Source: Batillaria attramentaria (taxonomy: Eukaryota; Mollusca; Gastropoda; Batillariidae). Taken from it: DNA of 64,000 nucleotides. How positions within the stretch are numbered: the stretch's first letter is position 1; the number at the start of each line of letters is the position of its first letter. Shown in pieces: positions 10,700-22,440 of this stretch. The stretch is taken from positions 309,501-373,500 of the forward strand of contig JACVVK020000468.1 of assembly GCA_018292915.2 (NCBI GenBank). The letters run 5' to 3'. The translations under genes were made by a program, and so were the position numbers. The notes beneath the pieces are model-generated. The model was given only the letters and a program-made list of their open reading frames with translations, searched no databases and was not told where the DNA came from.

Positions 10700-11560
10700 A
10701 GAATATGTTTATAAAACTTTATCACTATCATCCCGCCAAGTAAAGTGTCTCTGGTGTTTTTAGTTCCTGAAAAAATGGCAAGATTACAATTTTCCCCAAA
10801 ACAGCTCTGGTAGTCAAGATCGTATCAATGTCTATCTTTGTGCCAAGTTTGACAGCTCTAGTATTTGTAGTTTCTGCGACGGTAATGTTTAAATTCAAAA
10901 CAGCCAGCTTTAATGACCTTGACCTTGAGTCACGGTCATTCAAAAGGCTATGTCTGCATAGGTCTCATTGCTGTCTTTCATCATGCCTCGTTTGGTGCCA
11001 CTGCTGTTTGTTGTTGCTGAGAAAACGCTCAAGTTTTTCAAAAACAGCTTTTAAGGCCTTCACTCAAGTCAGGTATGTCAGTAACGGTGTTATTTATGTC
11101 TATCATCATGCAAAGTTTGGTGCCTCTGGTATTTCTAGATTTTGAAAATGTCCAAAAAGACAGTATTAATGACCTTGACCTTGAGTCAAGGTCATTTAAA
11201 ATAGAATATCAGCGTAGGTCTCATCACTCTCTATCAGCACGCTAGGTTTGTCATTTCTGAGAAAAGGCCAATGTAAAGTTTTCCCCAAATCAGCTTGCAT
11301 GGCCTTGACCTTGACCCAAGGTCATTGAATACAGGTGTATCTGTGAAATTTTTATCAATATCTGTCCATGCAGTTTAAAGCCTCTGGTGTATGTAGATTC
11401 TGAGCAAATGCCAATGTAAAATTTCCAAACAGACAGCTGTAGTGACCTTGACCTTGAGTCAGGGTCAGTCAAAATGATATGTTTTGAATAGTCTTATGGT
11501 TTTTTTATCAACGTGCCAAGTTTGGTGCCTCTGCTGTTTGTAGATTCTGGGAAAATGCCA
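10700..11560. repeat. degenerate tandem repeat with TGACCTTGACCTTGA sites
   Basis: Roughly five degenerate units of about 130-180 bp share GTGCCAAGTTTGGTGCCTCT and TGACCTTGACCTTGAGTCA. The second motif occurs near 10,915, 11,170, 11,302 and 11,442, usually followed within a few bases by AAGGTCA on the same strand. This makes inverted AGGTCA half-sites. A related antisense fragment is at about 15,785-15,865. Such repeats are common in molluscan DNA; whether any is bound by a nuclear receptor is unknown. Confidence 0.75.
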
Positions 11561-11590
11561 GTGTTAAGGTTCAGGGCGGACACAGACACA

Positions 11591-11591
<1 letters not shown>

Positions 11592-11625
<34 letters not shown>
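11592..11625. repeat. CA microsatellite
   Basis: (CA)n tract between the tandem repeat and SINE A sequence. Confidence 0.95.
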
Positions 11626-11627
<2 letters not shown>

Positions 11628-11640
11628 AGTACAGAACGGG

Positions 11641-11699
11641 TGGGTGGGTTTTCTGAAGGTTTAAAATTTTTGCACCACATATAGGTGATACCAAACACT
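11641..11699 (-). repeat. SINE A tail fragment
   Basis: GTTTAAAATTTTTGCACCACATATAGGTGATACCAAAC resembles the 3' part of SINE A (antisense), at an estimated 70-75% identity. It abuts dermatopontin exon 3. Confidence 0.5.
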
Positions 11700-11886
11700 G
11701 GTCGGTGATCGTCTGTCAGGTCGTCCACACGGTAAGTCATCGCGTCAACTACGTACTCATGCCAGTCGGAATGTTCACCCGCTGCTCCTCGGATGATTTG
11801 TTTAGACGGAGTGACAGAATAGTCCATTGGCTTCATAACTTCGTTAGCCCAAAGTTGCCATCCACAGGTGAAATCTTTCGGGGCGT
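11690..11886 (-). CDS. dermatopontin-like protein, exon 3
   Basis: The acceptor is TTTGCCCTGCAG|ACGCCC at 11,886. In phase 1 the exon reads (N)APKDFTCGWQLWANEV, then MDYSVTPSKQIIRGAAGEHSDWHEY and MTYRVDDLTDDHRP. The W...N......Y.....I.G....HSDWHE spacing repeats the motif of exons 1 and 2, as expected of the internal repeats of dermatopontins, secreted extracellular-matrix proteins also found in mollusc shell matrix. The frame stays open into SINE A tail sequence and a CA tract to 11,564, and no consensus donor is obvious, so the 3' end of the exon is unresolved. Confidence 0.7.
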
Positions 11887-11995
11887 CTGCAGGGCAAATA
11901 ATAATAATAATAATAATAACAATAATAATAATAATAACGAGTACTCATGCGAGTAATATAGAGAAAAACGAGTATCAAGGACTTAGACTAATTGC

Positions 11996-12073
<78 letters not shown>
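11996..12073. repeat. compound (TC)n(AC)n microsatellite
   Basis: (TC) tract to about 12,018, then (AC)n to 12,073, in the intron between dermatopontin exons 2 and 3. A (AAT)n tract at 11,898-11,938 lies just intronic to the exon 3 acceptor. Confidence 0.95.
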
Positions 12074-12074
<1 letters not shown>

Positions 12075-12141
12075 CTTTGAAACCCATAGTGTTATTTTAC
12101 TATTTAGTTAAGATTTGACCGTGGGTGACCAAGAAACTTAC

Positions 12142-12276
12142 TCAGAACCTCACAGCACTGCAGCTTGTGCATTCGTGTGTCCCACCAGTCGTGGTGTTCA
12201 CTATACCATCCCTTGATTACACTGTTCCCGTTGCAGCTGACCTTCCAGTTGTGAGTGCCAAGTTGGTACAGCCAGT
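12142..12276 (-). CDS. dermatopontin-like protein, exon 2
   Basis: A 135-bp exon between acceptor TATTCTCAACAG|ACTGG and donor CTGA|GTAAGTTTC, phase 1 at both ends. It reads DWLYQLGTHNWKVSCNG, VIKGWYSEHHDWWDTR and MHKLQCCEVL. The paired Trp-rich HHDWWDTR and closing QCCE match the dermatopontin repeat (H.....DR.W.F.C). It splices in frame to exon 1 (CQWT-D) and to exon 3 (EVL-N). A GA microsatellite (12,294-12,330) lies immediately upstream of its acceptor. Confidence 0.85.
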
Positions 12277-12287
12277 CTGTTGAGAAT

Positions 12288-12330
<43 letters not shown>

Positions 12331-12334
<4 letters not shown>

Positions 12335-13057
12335 AGTTTATGTTGTTAGTGGGGTTTTGTTTGTTTGTTTGGGTTTGTTGGTTTTTGTTTTGCTTTTTTT
12401 TTGGTTGTTGTTGTTTTTTAAATTACTCAACATCGATTTGTTCCAGTTATCTATTACTCTGCAGCAGAAAAGTTTTTATCTGACTGAAGCACAGTCCATT
12501 GACAATGCCGGTACGAAACGACATTTTAAATACGATACCGGGACAATGTGGCATTTGAAAAGTCTTTTTACAACTCAAAGTTTGAAATTGCAAAGTTAGA
12601 GTGAGAAACCTAGAGCTCCAAACATTGCGAACGGATTGTCTGGAGGTTCGGTGTCTGCCAATCCCAGATCAAAGAGCAGAAAGCGTGTACCGAGTACCGT
12701 CTGGTCCGATACTGAAGGAGGGTGGGAGTGATGTGGGTGAAAGCAGGATATCTGACAGATTCAGAATACTTACTGTTTTGGGCAGCACTAGTACTGTATT
12801 GTGTATGACGAAAATGCACCTAAATTTATGTAAACAGTATCGGGGAGCCGGGAAATGAAAGTGGTAATAAATCCAATCGTGAACCCCCCCCCCCCACCCC
12901 CCCCACACACACACCATCGAACCTTGCCTGTCACATTGGTGTCAATGTGTTATCCACTAGACCAACGACCGCCCACGGGTCCCGTAAGGCAAAGTCAGTG
13001 ACGCAATCAGTGTCAAACGAATGCACAATCGCATCAACAATACTCATAACTACTCAC
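12331..13057. other. dermatopontin intron 1
   Basis: Intronic sequence with a GA tract, a T/G-rich stretch (12,345-12,420) and a C run (12,887-12,904). No other feature supported. Confidence 0.6.
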
Positions 13058-13268
13058 CTGTCCACTGGCAGTTGCCCACAGTAGCTGGTTCCGGAACTTT
13101 ACTGCACCCGAAAGCCCACTGTCTGTCATCATGCCAGTCGCTGTGCCAGCTCTGAATGGCCGTGATGCTTTCGCCATCAGGACATTCAAAGTTCACTGGT
13201 CCCATAAGCTGATTGACATATTGTAGCGCCTCTGTTGTACACAGGAACGCAAGCACTACCGGCAGCAC
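13058..13268 (-). CDS. dermatopontin-like protein, exon 1 with signal peptide
   Basis: An ATG at 13,268 opens MLPVVLAFLCTTEALQ, a plausible signal peptide. It is followed by YVNQLMGPVNFECPDG, ITAIQSWHSDWHDDRQ, WAFGCSKV and NCQWTG. The order Y-N-(D/Q)-x-FxCPxG...I..I.S.H....DDR.W.FGC is the dermatopontin signature. The exon ends in phase 1 at CAG|GTGAGTAG. With exons 2 and 3 it gives at least 180 residues, close to the usual length. The protein should be secreted and disulfide-bonded. LINE-derived sequence on the other strand begins within a few bases upstream of the ATG, so the 5' UTR is short, split or disrupted. Confidence 0.87.
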
Positions 13269-13269
13269 A

Positions 13270-13455
13270 AGAGACGGAAACCTGCAGCAGTGTGTTGATC
13301 ATTCTAGAATGTCCGGCGTTTCAAGAGGAACGCAACAAGCACATACCACTTCGTTTCCTTAGAGTCAAATCTACCTACAATCTTTGTAAACTGTTGGGAT
13401 CAAAATCCAAAAAAGTTTCCCTTGCCCTAGCAAAAATTTTTAACCGACTACGCGG
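13270..13455 (+). pseudogene. LINE reverse-transcriptase C-terminal remnant
   Basis: Plus-strand reading gives TETCSSVLIILECPAFQEERNK, then LRVKSTYNLCKLLGSK and ALAKIFNRLRG. The LECP-x-F-x-EER pattern followed by a LLG.K block is the usual C-terminal tail of jockey/I-type LINE proteins. No reverse-transcriptase core is present. It lies head-to-head with dermatopontin exon 1. Confidence 0.55.
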
Positions 13456-13457
13456 TA

Positions 13458-13458
<1 letters not shown>

Positions 13459-13511
<53 letters not shown>
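13459..13511. repeat. GT microsatellite
   Basis: (GT)n of about 26 units. It is followed by 13,512-13,640, whose sequence (CGAAAATACTCAACCGA ... GAGTTATCGCCCTTTT) recurs at 14,797-14,930. Confidence 0.95.
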
Positions 13512-13513
<2 letters not shown>

Positions 13514-13799
13514 GCCCCTTTCTCCGAAAATACTCAACCGAATGGCTTCAAATTTGGGGCATTTGAATATATCAAAATCTTAGATTAGAGCAACCGAGCG
13601 TTTGATGATTGCTTAAGTGATTTTGGAGTTATCGCCCTTTTGAGAAAGTTGGTTGTCTCACGTTTACAGGCGTAATATCTATTTAAATCATTCAATTTTT
13701 TGGCAGTAGACAGCATAAATACGGACTCTGAACAGAGTGACTATTAGGAAATGGTCACTCTTATAGTTTTCATGTAAACCGTACCTCAGTTGACATTGC

Positions 13800-14700
13800 A
13801 TGTGAAGGGTGAGTGAGTGAGTGAGTTTTTATGGCTTAAAGCCGCGCAAGCCACAAAGACTAATTCGCGGCTGAGTGTGCCTGCACTACATGAAAAAAAA
13901 AAAATGTAACGTTGGACAAAGGATGCAAACTGGTCTACGGGGCAATATAAACCTAGGACATGCAGGAGACGCTGCACCTTCATGCTAATTTATCGAACTC
14001 CCGGTTACAAAAAAGCATAGAAAACAAATGACAATTACAACTAGGTAAAACAAAGATAAATACTAAGCGCATATACAGCAAATATTGCAACTTATCATCT
14101 CCTAGGCGCAATAAACCAGTTCGCAGCATATGCCCAACATCACTTATTCCTAACCACTGGTAGTGCAGACGTGAGTGAGAGGTTGAAAAGAACAAATATA
14201 GATGAAAGGGCCGAACTTAGAAATCAGCTGAGAGATGAGAGGAAGGACAGAGCGGCTAAATTCGGGAGGTTTTAAAGAGAGAGATACAGGCGAATGGGCT
14301 GGTGAGGTATAGACTGAGAGGTAGGAAGGAAAATTCCTTAGTTGCCAATGAAGACAACATGCCTGGGAGACAGTTGGAGAACAGACCGCTCCAACACGGA
14401 ACCTCCCCGCCGTGAGGCGGTTCGGGAAAACAACGCACCAGAGAGGGGTGCGTTGTGAAGGTCTTCAACGTGACAGGTGTTCAGCAGCACCAGCAGGGCG
14501 CTGCGAACAAAGCCCGCCAGGCTGAAGACCAGGTGGGGGGAATCCAGTGAAGTCGGCCTTCAGAAACGACCCTCAGATGTCTCACTGGACCAAGGGTCAG
14601 CAGACACCCGCTTACTGACCTCCCGCCGGAGGAGATTTTAAGAGAGCAAAAGACAGGTGAATGGACCGATGGAGGCAGAAATAAGAGTAAAGAAAGAGCA
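13800..14700. repeat. unclassified repeat-like sequence starting with (TGAG)n
   Basis: Begins with (TGAG)4 and TTTTTATGGCTTAAAGCCGCG, a sequence style seen in mollusc SINE/LINE tails. It contains an imperfect duplication: GGTTTTAAAGAGAGAGATACAGGCGAATG near 14,267 resembles GATTTTAAGAGAGCAAAAGACAGGTGAATG near 14,633. No ORF recognised. Confidence 0.35.
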
Positions 14701-14789
14701 AAAGGGGTGGGCAAGCTTGGCGAAATCAGCCCCGCCGCGTGAAGGCGAGCCCATGGGGCCGACATTGCATGTGAACCCAGTTCAGATGA

Positions 14790-15260
14790 CCGTATCTACG
14801 AAAATACTCAACCGATCCATTTCAAATTTGGGGTTTCAAAATGAATCAAAATCTTTGAATAGACGGCCCGATCCATGTACGATTGCGCACATGATTTGCG
14901 AGTTATCGCCCTTTTCAGAAAAGTTACAAAATGTTGGCCCTTTTACATTTGTGTGCAGACTAAAAAAAGACAATCTGGGGGGTTTTGTTGGCTTTGTAAA
15001 GAAGCTTCATACCGGGTTATAGTATAATTAGGGAAAAATGAGACTGGCTTGTGGACGATTTGTATTCATGCGCGGCTGGCACAAGAGCCAGCAGACGACA
15101 GAGGAATGAGGGGGTATGTTGTCGCTGCTAGCATTGCCAAAAACCGGAATATTGGAATTTGTTAAAATTTACTCTACACATGAGTCTTTGGCAGCATGAT
15201 TTTTGTGATTTTTTTGTGAATTTTAAAGCATTTCAAGGGTGTCGTATGCAACGTTATGTT
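14790..15260. repeat. dispersed repeat related to the middle of repeat D
   Basis: 14,797-14,930 matches 13,512-13,640. 14,955-15,200 matches 3905-4200 and 18,290-18,560 of repeat D, sharing CGCGGCTGGCACAAGAGCCA and GACGACAGAGGAATGAG. So part of repeat D also occurs alone. Confidence 0.65.
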
Positions 15261-15379
15261 TACGAGGAATATATATACATAGCGTTTTTCTTGAAATTTG
15301 CATCTATGTGCTGAAGCCAATACGAAAACCTCTTAACGGAAGCCCGTCGAGGAGTCTCCGTACTTTTTTTCGAGGGGTG

Positions 15380-15604
15380 GTGGTGGGTGTTTGGGAGTTT
15401 AAGTCCTTTTCCACCACGTAAGGGTGATATCAAAGGGTGGGTGTGTGGGTGTTTGGGAGTTTTCCGTCCTTTTCCACCACGTAAGGGTGATATAAAAGAC
15501 GGAGCAACGAGAAAAAGGCCAGCACAAATATGTGGCCCCAGCCGGGATTCGAACACGACACGAGTGGGAGTCCAACGTTCTACCATTCGGCTATCCCGGC
15601 TCCC
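15380..15604 (-). repeat. SINE A with duplicated tail
   Basis: A SINE A copy whose 3' tail segment (GTGTTTGGGAGTTT ... CCACCACGTAAGGGTGATAT) occurs twice in tandem (15,383-15,436 and 15,445-15,495). Box B (GGATTCGAACACG antisense) is altered. Confidence 0.78.
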
Positions 15605-16775
15605 CGACACAAACACAAGCCGAAGTCCAGCAAAGAGAGAACGGACCAATGTCCTATGTTCTTGTTAGTGGGTTGAACATTGATACTAAACACAACATTG
15701 TTACGTAACATTTCTGCCTCCAAGAATATTTAGAACCAGGCGAACCAGATATGAGGTCATGCGCTGACATTAAATTTCATTTCAAAACCAAGGTAGATAA
15801 TTTAGCGCCAACATGCGACAAACGCCAAAAGCATCAAATTTGGCATGATGATAGACACGGATAAGACTAAAGTTCAAGGTTATACGAGTCGAGCAATGTT
15901 CGAGAAACGGATACTGAAGATGCACATCGGCATTTCTTGAGGAATGAGCACAAACAAAACAATCAATTTTCATCTCTAAATTGCCGTATCAGCATGATCA
16001 ACTATGCAAAAAGCAAACTACAAATAATTAGTGTCTTGTAGTCACAGCTTACATAGATGAAGGGGGACACATTTTCAACATTTTGCCTTAAAACTACCTG
16101 TTGTGAGTTGTATGTTTCTTCTTGGGAGAGTGTTCTAGTGACACTTCCTAGTGCGATACAGGTGAGCCAAAGAGTTCCTTGCCTCTCTAGCTTGATGTTC
16201 TGTTGCTGTTGTGTAGGTTCGGTCACCAACCCCACATGCATACACGATCTAATGTGGGAGGGATTCCGCTAGTTTTGCATATTCACTCTTACACCGAGTG
16301 TTGTACAGACAACACACTTCTAACACAACATCTATACACAGTAAACGTGTTATCGCTATGACGTACGGTGGGGATTTTGTTTCGTCATCATTAGGTTCGT
16401 GGTGTATTTATCTTAGCATCGTCTTTATTCCGTTCATTAAAATCTCTCGGAAGCCATTCCACTGTGTGACCCACACACAGCCCCTGCCAAACACACACAC
16501 ACACACACACACCGTGAAACACTTACATTTTGCACCAGGCAGACTGCTTCCTTCTGAGAGAAACCTTTCGTGGATAAGAAAATAAAATATTGTAGCATTA
16601 AAAATAAATTTGGCGTTGTATTGATTTTTGGCTTCCATTTGCAGACAAACTATACAGTTATATATATATATTCATACACCAGGCACATCAATATAAAAGC
16701 ACCGATGCATCTCTGGATTCCTTGTGTTTGCTGTCCTGTATATTGAAAAAAGGAATAAACTGTATCGCGAATATT

Positions 16776-16776
<1 letters not shown>
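15605..16776. other. intergenic, little recognised
   Basis: Apart from a fragment of the 10.7-11.5 kb repeat (about 15,785-15,865, antisense) and a CA tract at 16,491-16,512, no feature is supported. Confidence 0.5.

Positions 16777-16816
<40 letters not shown>
16777..16816. repeat. CA microsatellite
   Basis: (CA)n tract marking the left edge of repeat D copy 2. Confidence 0.95.
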
Positions 16817-16817
<1 letters not shown>

Positions 16818-19800
16818 CGATGCATATTGACCGACAGGCACGTTGGTTTGTCTAACAGATACACATTTTATACAATTTAAGCATTATACATTATCCTGTA
16901 GGCAGTGCCTTCCAGTTTTTTTTTTCTCAGAACTTTAATAAATGTTCAGTTTTCTGCTTAACTTTTCATCGAATGCAGTGCGCTGACTCTACCGCACTAG
17001 AATCAATCACTTGGGTCGCAATATTAGAATACAGCATCTGAGATCATTGTGGTAACTGTGGCCGGCCTATTAGTTGTTGTAGAGCTAGAAGTATACCGCG
17101 TTCTGAGCAGACGACGTAATCTGGTTGCGGATTGAGGACTAGCTAGACGACGCTGATTGGTGGCTATTTTCAGAAGCTTTGTCCAATGCCAGTCTGTTCA
17201 GGAATAGACCGTGCCCTCAAACAAAATCGTATTCCTCTAATATTATGAGCCACAAAATCACGAAAACGATCGTAATGGCCAGTGAAACATCCTTCCATAT
17301 GGCAAACAGCCTTAGATGTTTGAAAGCGAGAGCTCTCCATCTCAGCCTGAGAGGGAGAGAGGCTGGGTGTGTGTTAGGGGTACTACATCTATATCCGTGC
17401 AGGTTATGTGCAGCAGGCCGGAACACAATGACGCAAAAACGCAAGATGCCGCGACCTAAAGAACAAAACAAAACCCAAAACTATCACGTAGCCAAAATGT
17501 TATTTTCATGCAAAAAGTAAAGAACTGCTTACCGTAGTCGTTGCTGGAGGAATGATGAGAGCCTCGGCTGGTGTCAGGAGAAGCTTGATTCCACTCCGAA
17601 ATCTCCCGGCTTATATGTAGAATCTGTTTGGTGTTAATTAACGAGCGTGGCATTTCATTGGTTGGCATCTCTCCACAAACGTTTTTACCAAAGTTGACGC
17701 ACTCGCGCAGAGAAACTGCGCAGCAGTGCCAAAACAAAGTGACCAATCGGATGATCCGAAACATTCATGTCGTGGTGGTGGAAACGATTAGGAAAACATG
17801 GACTGTACTACGTGAGAGGTTGCAGGCTTCAGCCAATGAAAATGACACAAATGTTATGTTTTCCTGCACGCGGCATCTGTGTGCCGGCTGGCTCAACACA
17901 TGAGATTTTCACCAAGCGAAAGCACGCAAACAGTTTCCGCTGATAATCTACAGGGGGACGGTGCACACAGAGGTATTGCAATCTTTTACATTAACTTTAT
18001 CGTACACAGAACTTGCGTTGCATCAAGACGCTAAGATTTGTTTGCTAAAATGATTTATAAAAAAAAACCCACACCATTCCGTTGTCTCATCTTAAAAGGA
18101 CCTACGAATTTGATATCATGCTTGTTTTTTAGGCTGACTGTTGTCTGTATGTGGGCGCGTTTACTCTGGACCAAATAAGCGAACTTAGAAGAGGACCAAG
18201 CACGTTTACTTTAGAAAATTTCACACCGAAATGGGAAGTACAATTGCATGTCAACCAGGGGTCGCTTTGGGCGCCAAGTCCGCATTAAAATTGTGTGCAG
18301 AGTTAAAAAAAAAAAATGGCAATCTGCGGCTTTTTGCTGGCTTTGTAAGTAAGCTTCATGCCAGGTAATAGTAAAAACAGGGGGGACATGAGCCTCGCAT
18401 ATGGACTATTTGTATTCAAGCGCGGCTGGCACAAGAGCCAGCAGACGACAGAGGAATGAGGGGGTAGGTGGTCGCTGTTAGCATTACAAAGAAACGGAAT
18501 ACTGAAATGTGTTGAAATTTACTCTACACATGAGTCTTTGGCTGCTAGATGTTTGTGATTTTTGTGATTTGGGGGTATCATAGGCAGCGTTAGTTTAATT
18601 GGGATATATTTAACTGTTATTCCCCATCACGCTGTGGGATACCGACGAGTATTTTGATCCAAGACGCAAATCAACCCTGAGCTTTACCGAACGGTTGATT
18701 GCGTCTTGGATCAAAATACGAGTCGGTATACCACAGCTTGATGGGGGTGCTTCATCATCCTTTTTTGGGCCAATTTATGGTATATTCTGAACGTTTATCC
18801 GAGTAAAAAGAACTGACAGTCGACAGCGGCTGCACATAGCAGACGAACGAGTGTGTACGTCGGCAGAGCACGACCCCGACAGAATAAAGTGTACCTTTTT
18901 ATGTTGGCAAGGGCGGTGTCAATTCACTCACGAACTCAAATCCAAACAAAAATGCAAGTTCTAAACTTCAACTAAAGACACAAACAAACATGCTAACGCT
19001 TTCAAGGAAATGTAAATTTGCGAGGTGAATGCGAAACCGATCAAGCACAGCTCAGTCTGTTCACGCTTTGCACGATTAGGGTTCGAGCACGCGATTCTTC
19101 ACGAAATATAAAGCTTTGTGGGTGTTTATTCCAATATTTGTGGGACATGCACATCGATTAAAGTGTCCTTCCACCAACAGCTACATGTTATAACTGCATG
19201 CATGATTCAAACGATTCAAGAAGCATCTGTTCAATCGGAGATCTATCTAGACAACGAATCCGCTGCCATTCCGGTTCTGCGCCGATAGCAGACGACAGAT
19301 CGACTCAGTCAATTCTGTTCAGCTTCATGTCACAGGTTTGGGGTTTCCTAGCGTTGAAACTGCTTTTGATTTGAGAGCGCAGTGTTTGTTAGGTCAAGTC
19401 TGCTGCCGTCTCGAACTTGAGCAGCGGTATTTGCGTCCGGCTTGCCACGGTCAGCCAAATCATTAAACAGCATACATGTCGGTGAGACGCCAGCTTCGAC
19501 TGAACTTTTTGAGAACGGTTTTTGATGAGTGTTGGTTAAAACTGTCCGAAATTTGAGTCAGGAGTGCTTGCTAGGTACAGGCTACTGTTGTTTTGTACGT
19601 GAACAAGAAGTCGGAAACACCGATGTGCCGAGTCAAAATGTTTCGTCGTCGATTGTGTTGACATAGGGAGCGAGTTCTCCCCGAAGAGCAGTAATACATG
19701 TACTTGCTCATCGATGACAATGTTGTTGGGGTTTTGTGTTTTTTTGTGGTTTTTTTTTTTTTTTTTTTGGGGGGGGGGGGGATTGTTGTTTTTGTTGTTG

Positions 19801-20140
19801 TTTTGTTGTTGTTGTTGTTGTTTGTTTGTTCTTTAGGGGGGGGGGGATTTTCCCAAAAGGCCGTATCTCTGTTCTTTCTGTCTGAAAGAAAGAACCATCC
19901 AGCAGGGAACCATGCCTGATTGTCATGTGATGTCGTGCTCTGTGTCACATGATCTATCCAGTACTAGTACAATACGGACACTTCTTCCACAGGAGAGATC
20001 AAACAAAAAGAGGCCTCAAAGGATGATAACGCTTTTTTATTTAGTTGAACTCTGCGTCTGTGGTCTGTTGCCTTACACTAGAAAATTTCACCCGGGCCGG
20101 GAACCGAACCTGGTAGTACATACGCATGTGAATTCAATGT
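16817..20140. repeat. dispersed repeat D, copy 2
   Basis: Longest copy of repeat D, aligning with 2371-5290 throughout. It contains the complete hairpin (18,622-18,747) and about 390 bp (19,248-19,637) that copy 1 lacks but copy 3 shares in inverse orientation. That suggests the segment was deleted from copy 1. The small ORFs at 17,179-17,520 and 17,628-17,903 correspond to ORFs in copy 1. A T and G run (19,741-19,782) replaces a T tract of copy 1. Confidence 0.75.
18622..18747. repeat. near-perfect inverted-repeat hairpin in repeat D copy 2
   Basis: Arms of about 56 bp (18,622-18,677 and 18,692-18,747) are reverse complements with very few mismatches, around a loop of about 14 bases (GAGCTTTACCGAAC). 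The arm sequence reads CCCCATCA-GCTGTGG-ATACCGA ... GACGCAA-TCAACC. A single arm alone ends repeat D copy 3 at about 24,500-24,548, so it behaves like an element terminus. Confidence 0.88.
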
Positions 20141-20231
20141 CCGTATAAGTCCGAAGCACTCACGTTTATACAACCACTGACAAACATGGTTATATCTGAA
20201 ACACTCGCATACTCATAAATAATACATACTC

Positions 20232-20232
20232 C

Positions 20233-20322
<90 letters not shown>
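20232..20322. repeat. compound (TC)n(AC)n(AT)n microsatellite
   Basis: Three adjoining dinucleotide tracts. Other pure tracts in this stretch are (ACG)n at 20,612-20,643, (TC)n at 20,922-20,953 and 21,319-21,349, a G run at 21,130-21,153 and a C run at 21,209-21,222. Nothing coding is supported from 20,140 to 21,360. Confidence 0.95.
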
Positions 20323-20917
20323 AGTCTTGTTTACTCACACACCTATGAAAAACTTTAACTTACTCTCACACACATACAAATGAAAGTCCTGTGTACTCAC
20401 ACACCTAAAAAAAAAAAAGCCAAAAAACCCTCATATACCAGTACCTAAGTCTTAAACACACCCGCACACTACGGAGCGATACAGCAGGGGTCGCTTTGAG
20501 TGTCAGGCTCGCATTACGTAACAGGTCAGCGCACCTTCTACAAAACTGCAGAGTAAACGCAAACAGGTGAGCCTGGCGCGACCTTCGCTTCCCTTCGACC
20601 CTTGCAAATGACTGCACGACGACGACGACGACGACGACGACGAAGAAGAACACTCCGTAATTACTTTAGTCATGTGCAAGTGAACACTCGATGCCAGCTG
20701 AAATGACCTAAATTGTCTTTATTTTTGGAGAAAAAAAATATTCACTCAGTCTGGGTTTAGTGTGGGAAAGATCTTATTCGACACTGTGACCTAGCTCATT
20801 AAAGAATGATCTCATGGATTTCCAAGTGGGGAAAAAAAACACGTCAGATCTCTCTCTCTCTCTCTCTTTTAGCAGCAATGCCTAAATGCTCTATCCTGAA
20901 TAAAAACACGTATCATC

Positions 20918-20956
<39 letters not shown>

Positions 20957-21309
20957 ACAAGATGGATCTGACCAGCGCAGTCTGTTGTTTCCACTCAGTG
21001 TTCTTTATCTTTATCTGCTGTCTTCATATTTAACACATACATTCCGCTGTTTTTATTTGGTGATCTTCTTCGTCGTTTTGGGGATGCTGTGTAACGGGGA
21101 AGGAAGGGGGAGGGGAAACGGCGATGGACGGGGGGGGGGGGGGGGGGGGGGGGGCTCGACTCACAACTCTCTGCTGTATTTATGTGAATTTGAATTGAAT
21201 ATCTCCCCTCCCCCCCCCCCCCCACTTCCTCTGGAAGCAATGTACTGGGCTGGTCAGACCCATTAAAACAAAATCTCGTTTTGTGACACGCAAACAGAAA
21301 AGAATCTCT

Positions 21310-21351
<42 letters not shown>

Positions 21352-21519
21352 ATTACTGTGGTTAGTAGTCGACTTCAGGAAGGCCTAAACGGGCATATCG
21401 GACTGGTGCTGTATTAATTCCATGCTCATACACCCTGTAAAAACTAAGTCCATGGTAATAGCCACCCGTCAAAAGCACCAGCTCAGCCCTTTGGCCCTGA
21501 ATTTGGTACTTAACAAACG

Positions 21520-22404
21520 CGCCTATAGAGCAGGTGTGCGAACATCGTCTTCTCGGCATCACAATTGATAATCAGCTTAGTTGGAAAGCCCACACTAACA
21601 CCTTAGGCAAAACTCTATCCAGACAGCTATTCGCCCTTTCCAAACTGCGGCATTTCCTTGACTTGGAGAGTCGCAAAATGTACTATAACGCGCACATACG
21701 GTCCTCACTTGGACTATGCGTCAACGGTGTGGGATGGTTGCGGCCACATTCATTTAAAGGGGCTTAACTCCCTTCATAGACGTGCAGCAAAGCTACTTTT
21801 ACCGAATCCTCATCTTACAGCTGATGAAAAGCTTAAACCAGCTGCAGCTTCTTCCCTTGTCAAAACACCTGCTATACAACAAAGGAATTTTCATGTATAA
21901 GCTATGGAACAGAAAGGCTCCTAACTATTTATCCGACTGTTGCCACCGCTCAGCTTCCCGATATGGCAGTTCAAACCACCTGTGTATCATTCCAAAGCCG
22001 CGAAATGACATTTTCAAAAGCAGTCTTTCATTTTCTGGAGCGGCATTATGGAATAATCTTCCAGCTCATGTTAAACACGCATGCTCTGTAGCAAATTTCA
22101 AACAGCTTTTCTTCACATATCTTATGTCACACGATGTTTAATCTTCCCACAGTTGATTCTCGCCCATTCCTACATGTATTCTTACTTGTAATTGGTATGT
22201 TCATCACGATTTTTTAAATGTTCCTGTCTTAGTAGAGTATAGTTCCATTTCCTATGGTTTTTCATACATGTATTCCTACTTGTAATTGGTTTGTTCATCA
22301 CGCTTTTTAAAATTACTGTTCCTGTCTTAGTAGAGTGTAGTTTCATTTCCTATGGTTTTATTGCTATTTTGCTTTTCCCCTGTTGCATTACATGTGTGTG
22401 TGTG

Positions 22405-22440
<36 letters not shown>

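Noticed and set aside
19571..19948. Lys/Thr-rich minus-strand ORFs at the G/T run
   Set aside because: Low-complexity translation of T and G homopolymers within repeat D copy 2.
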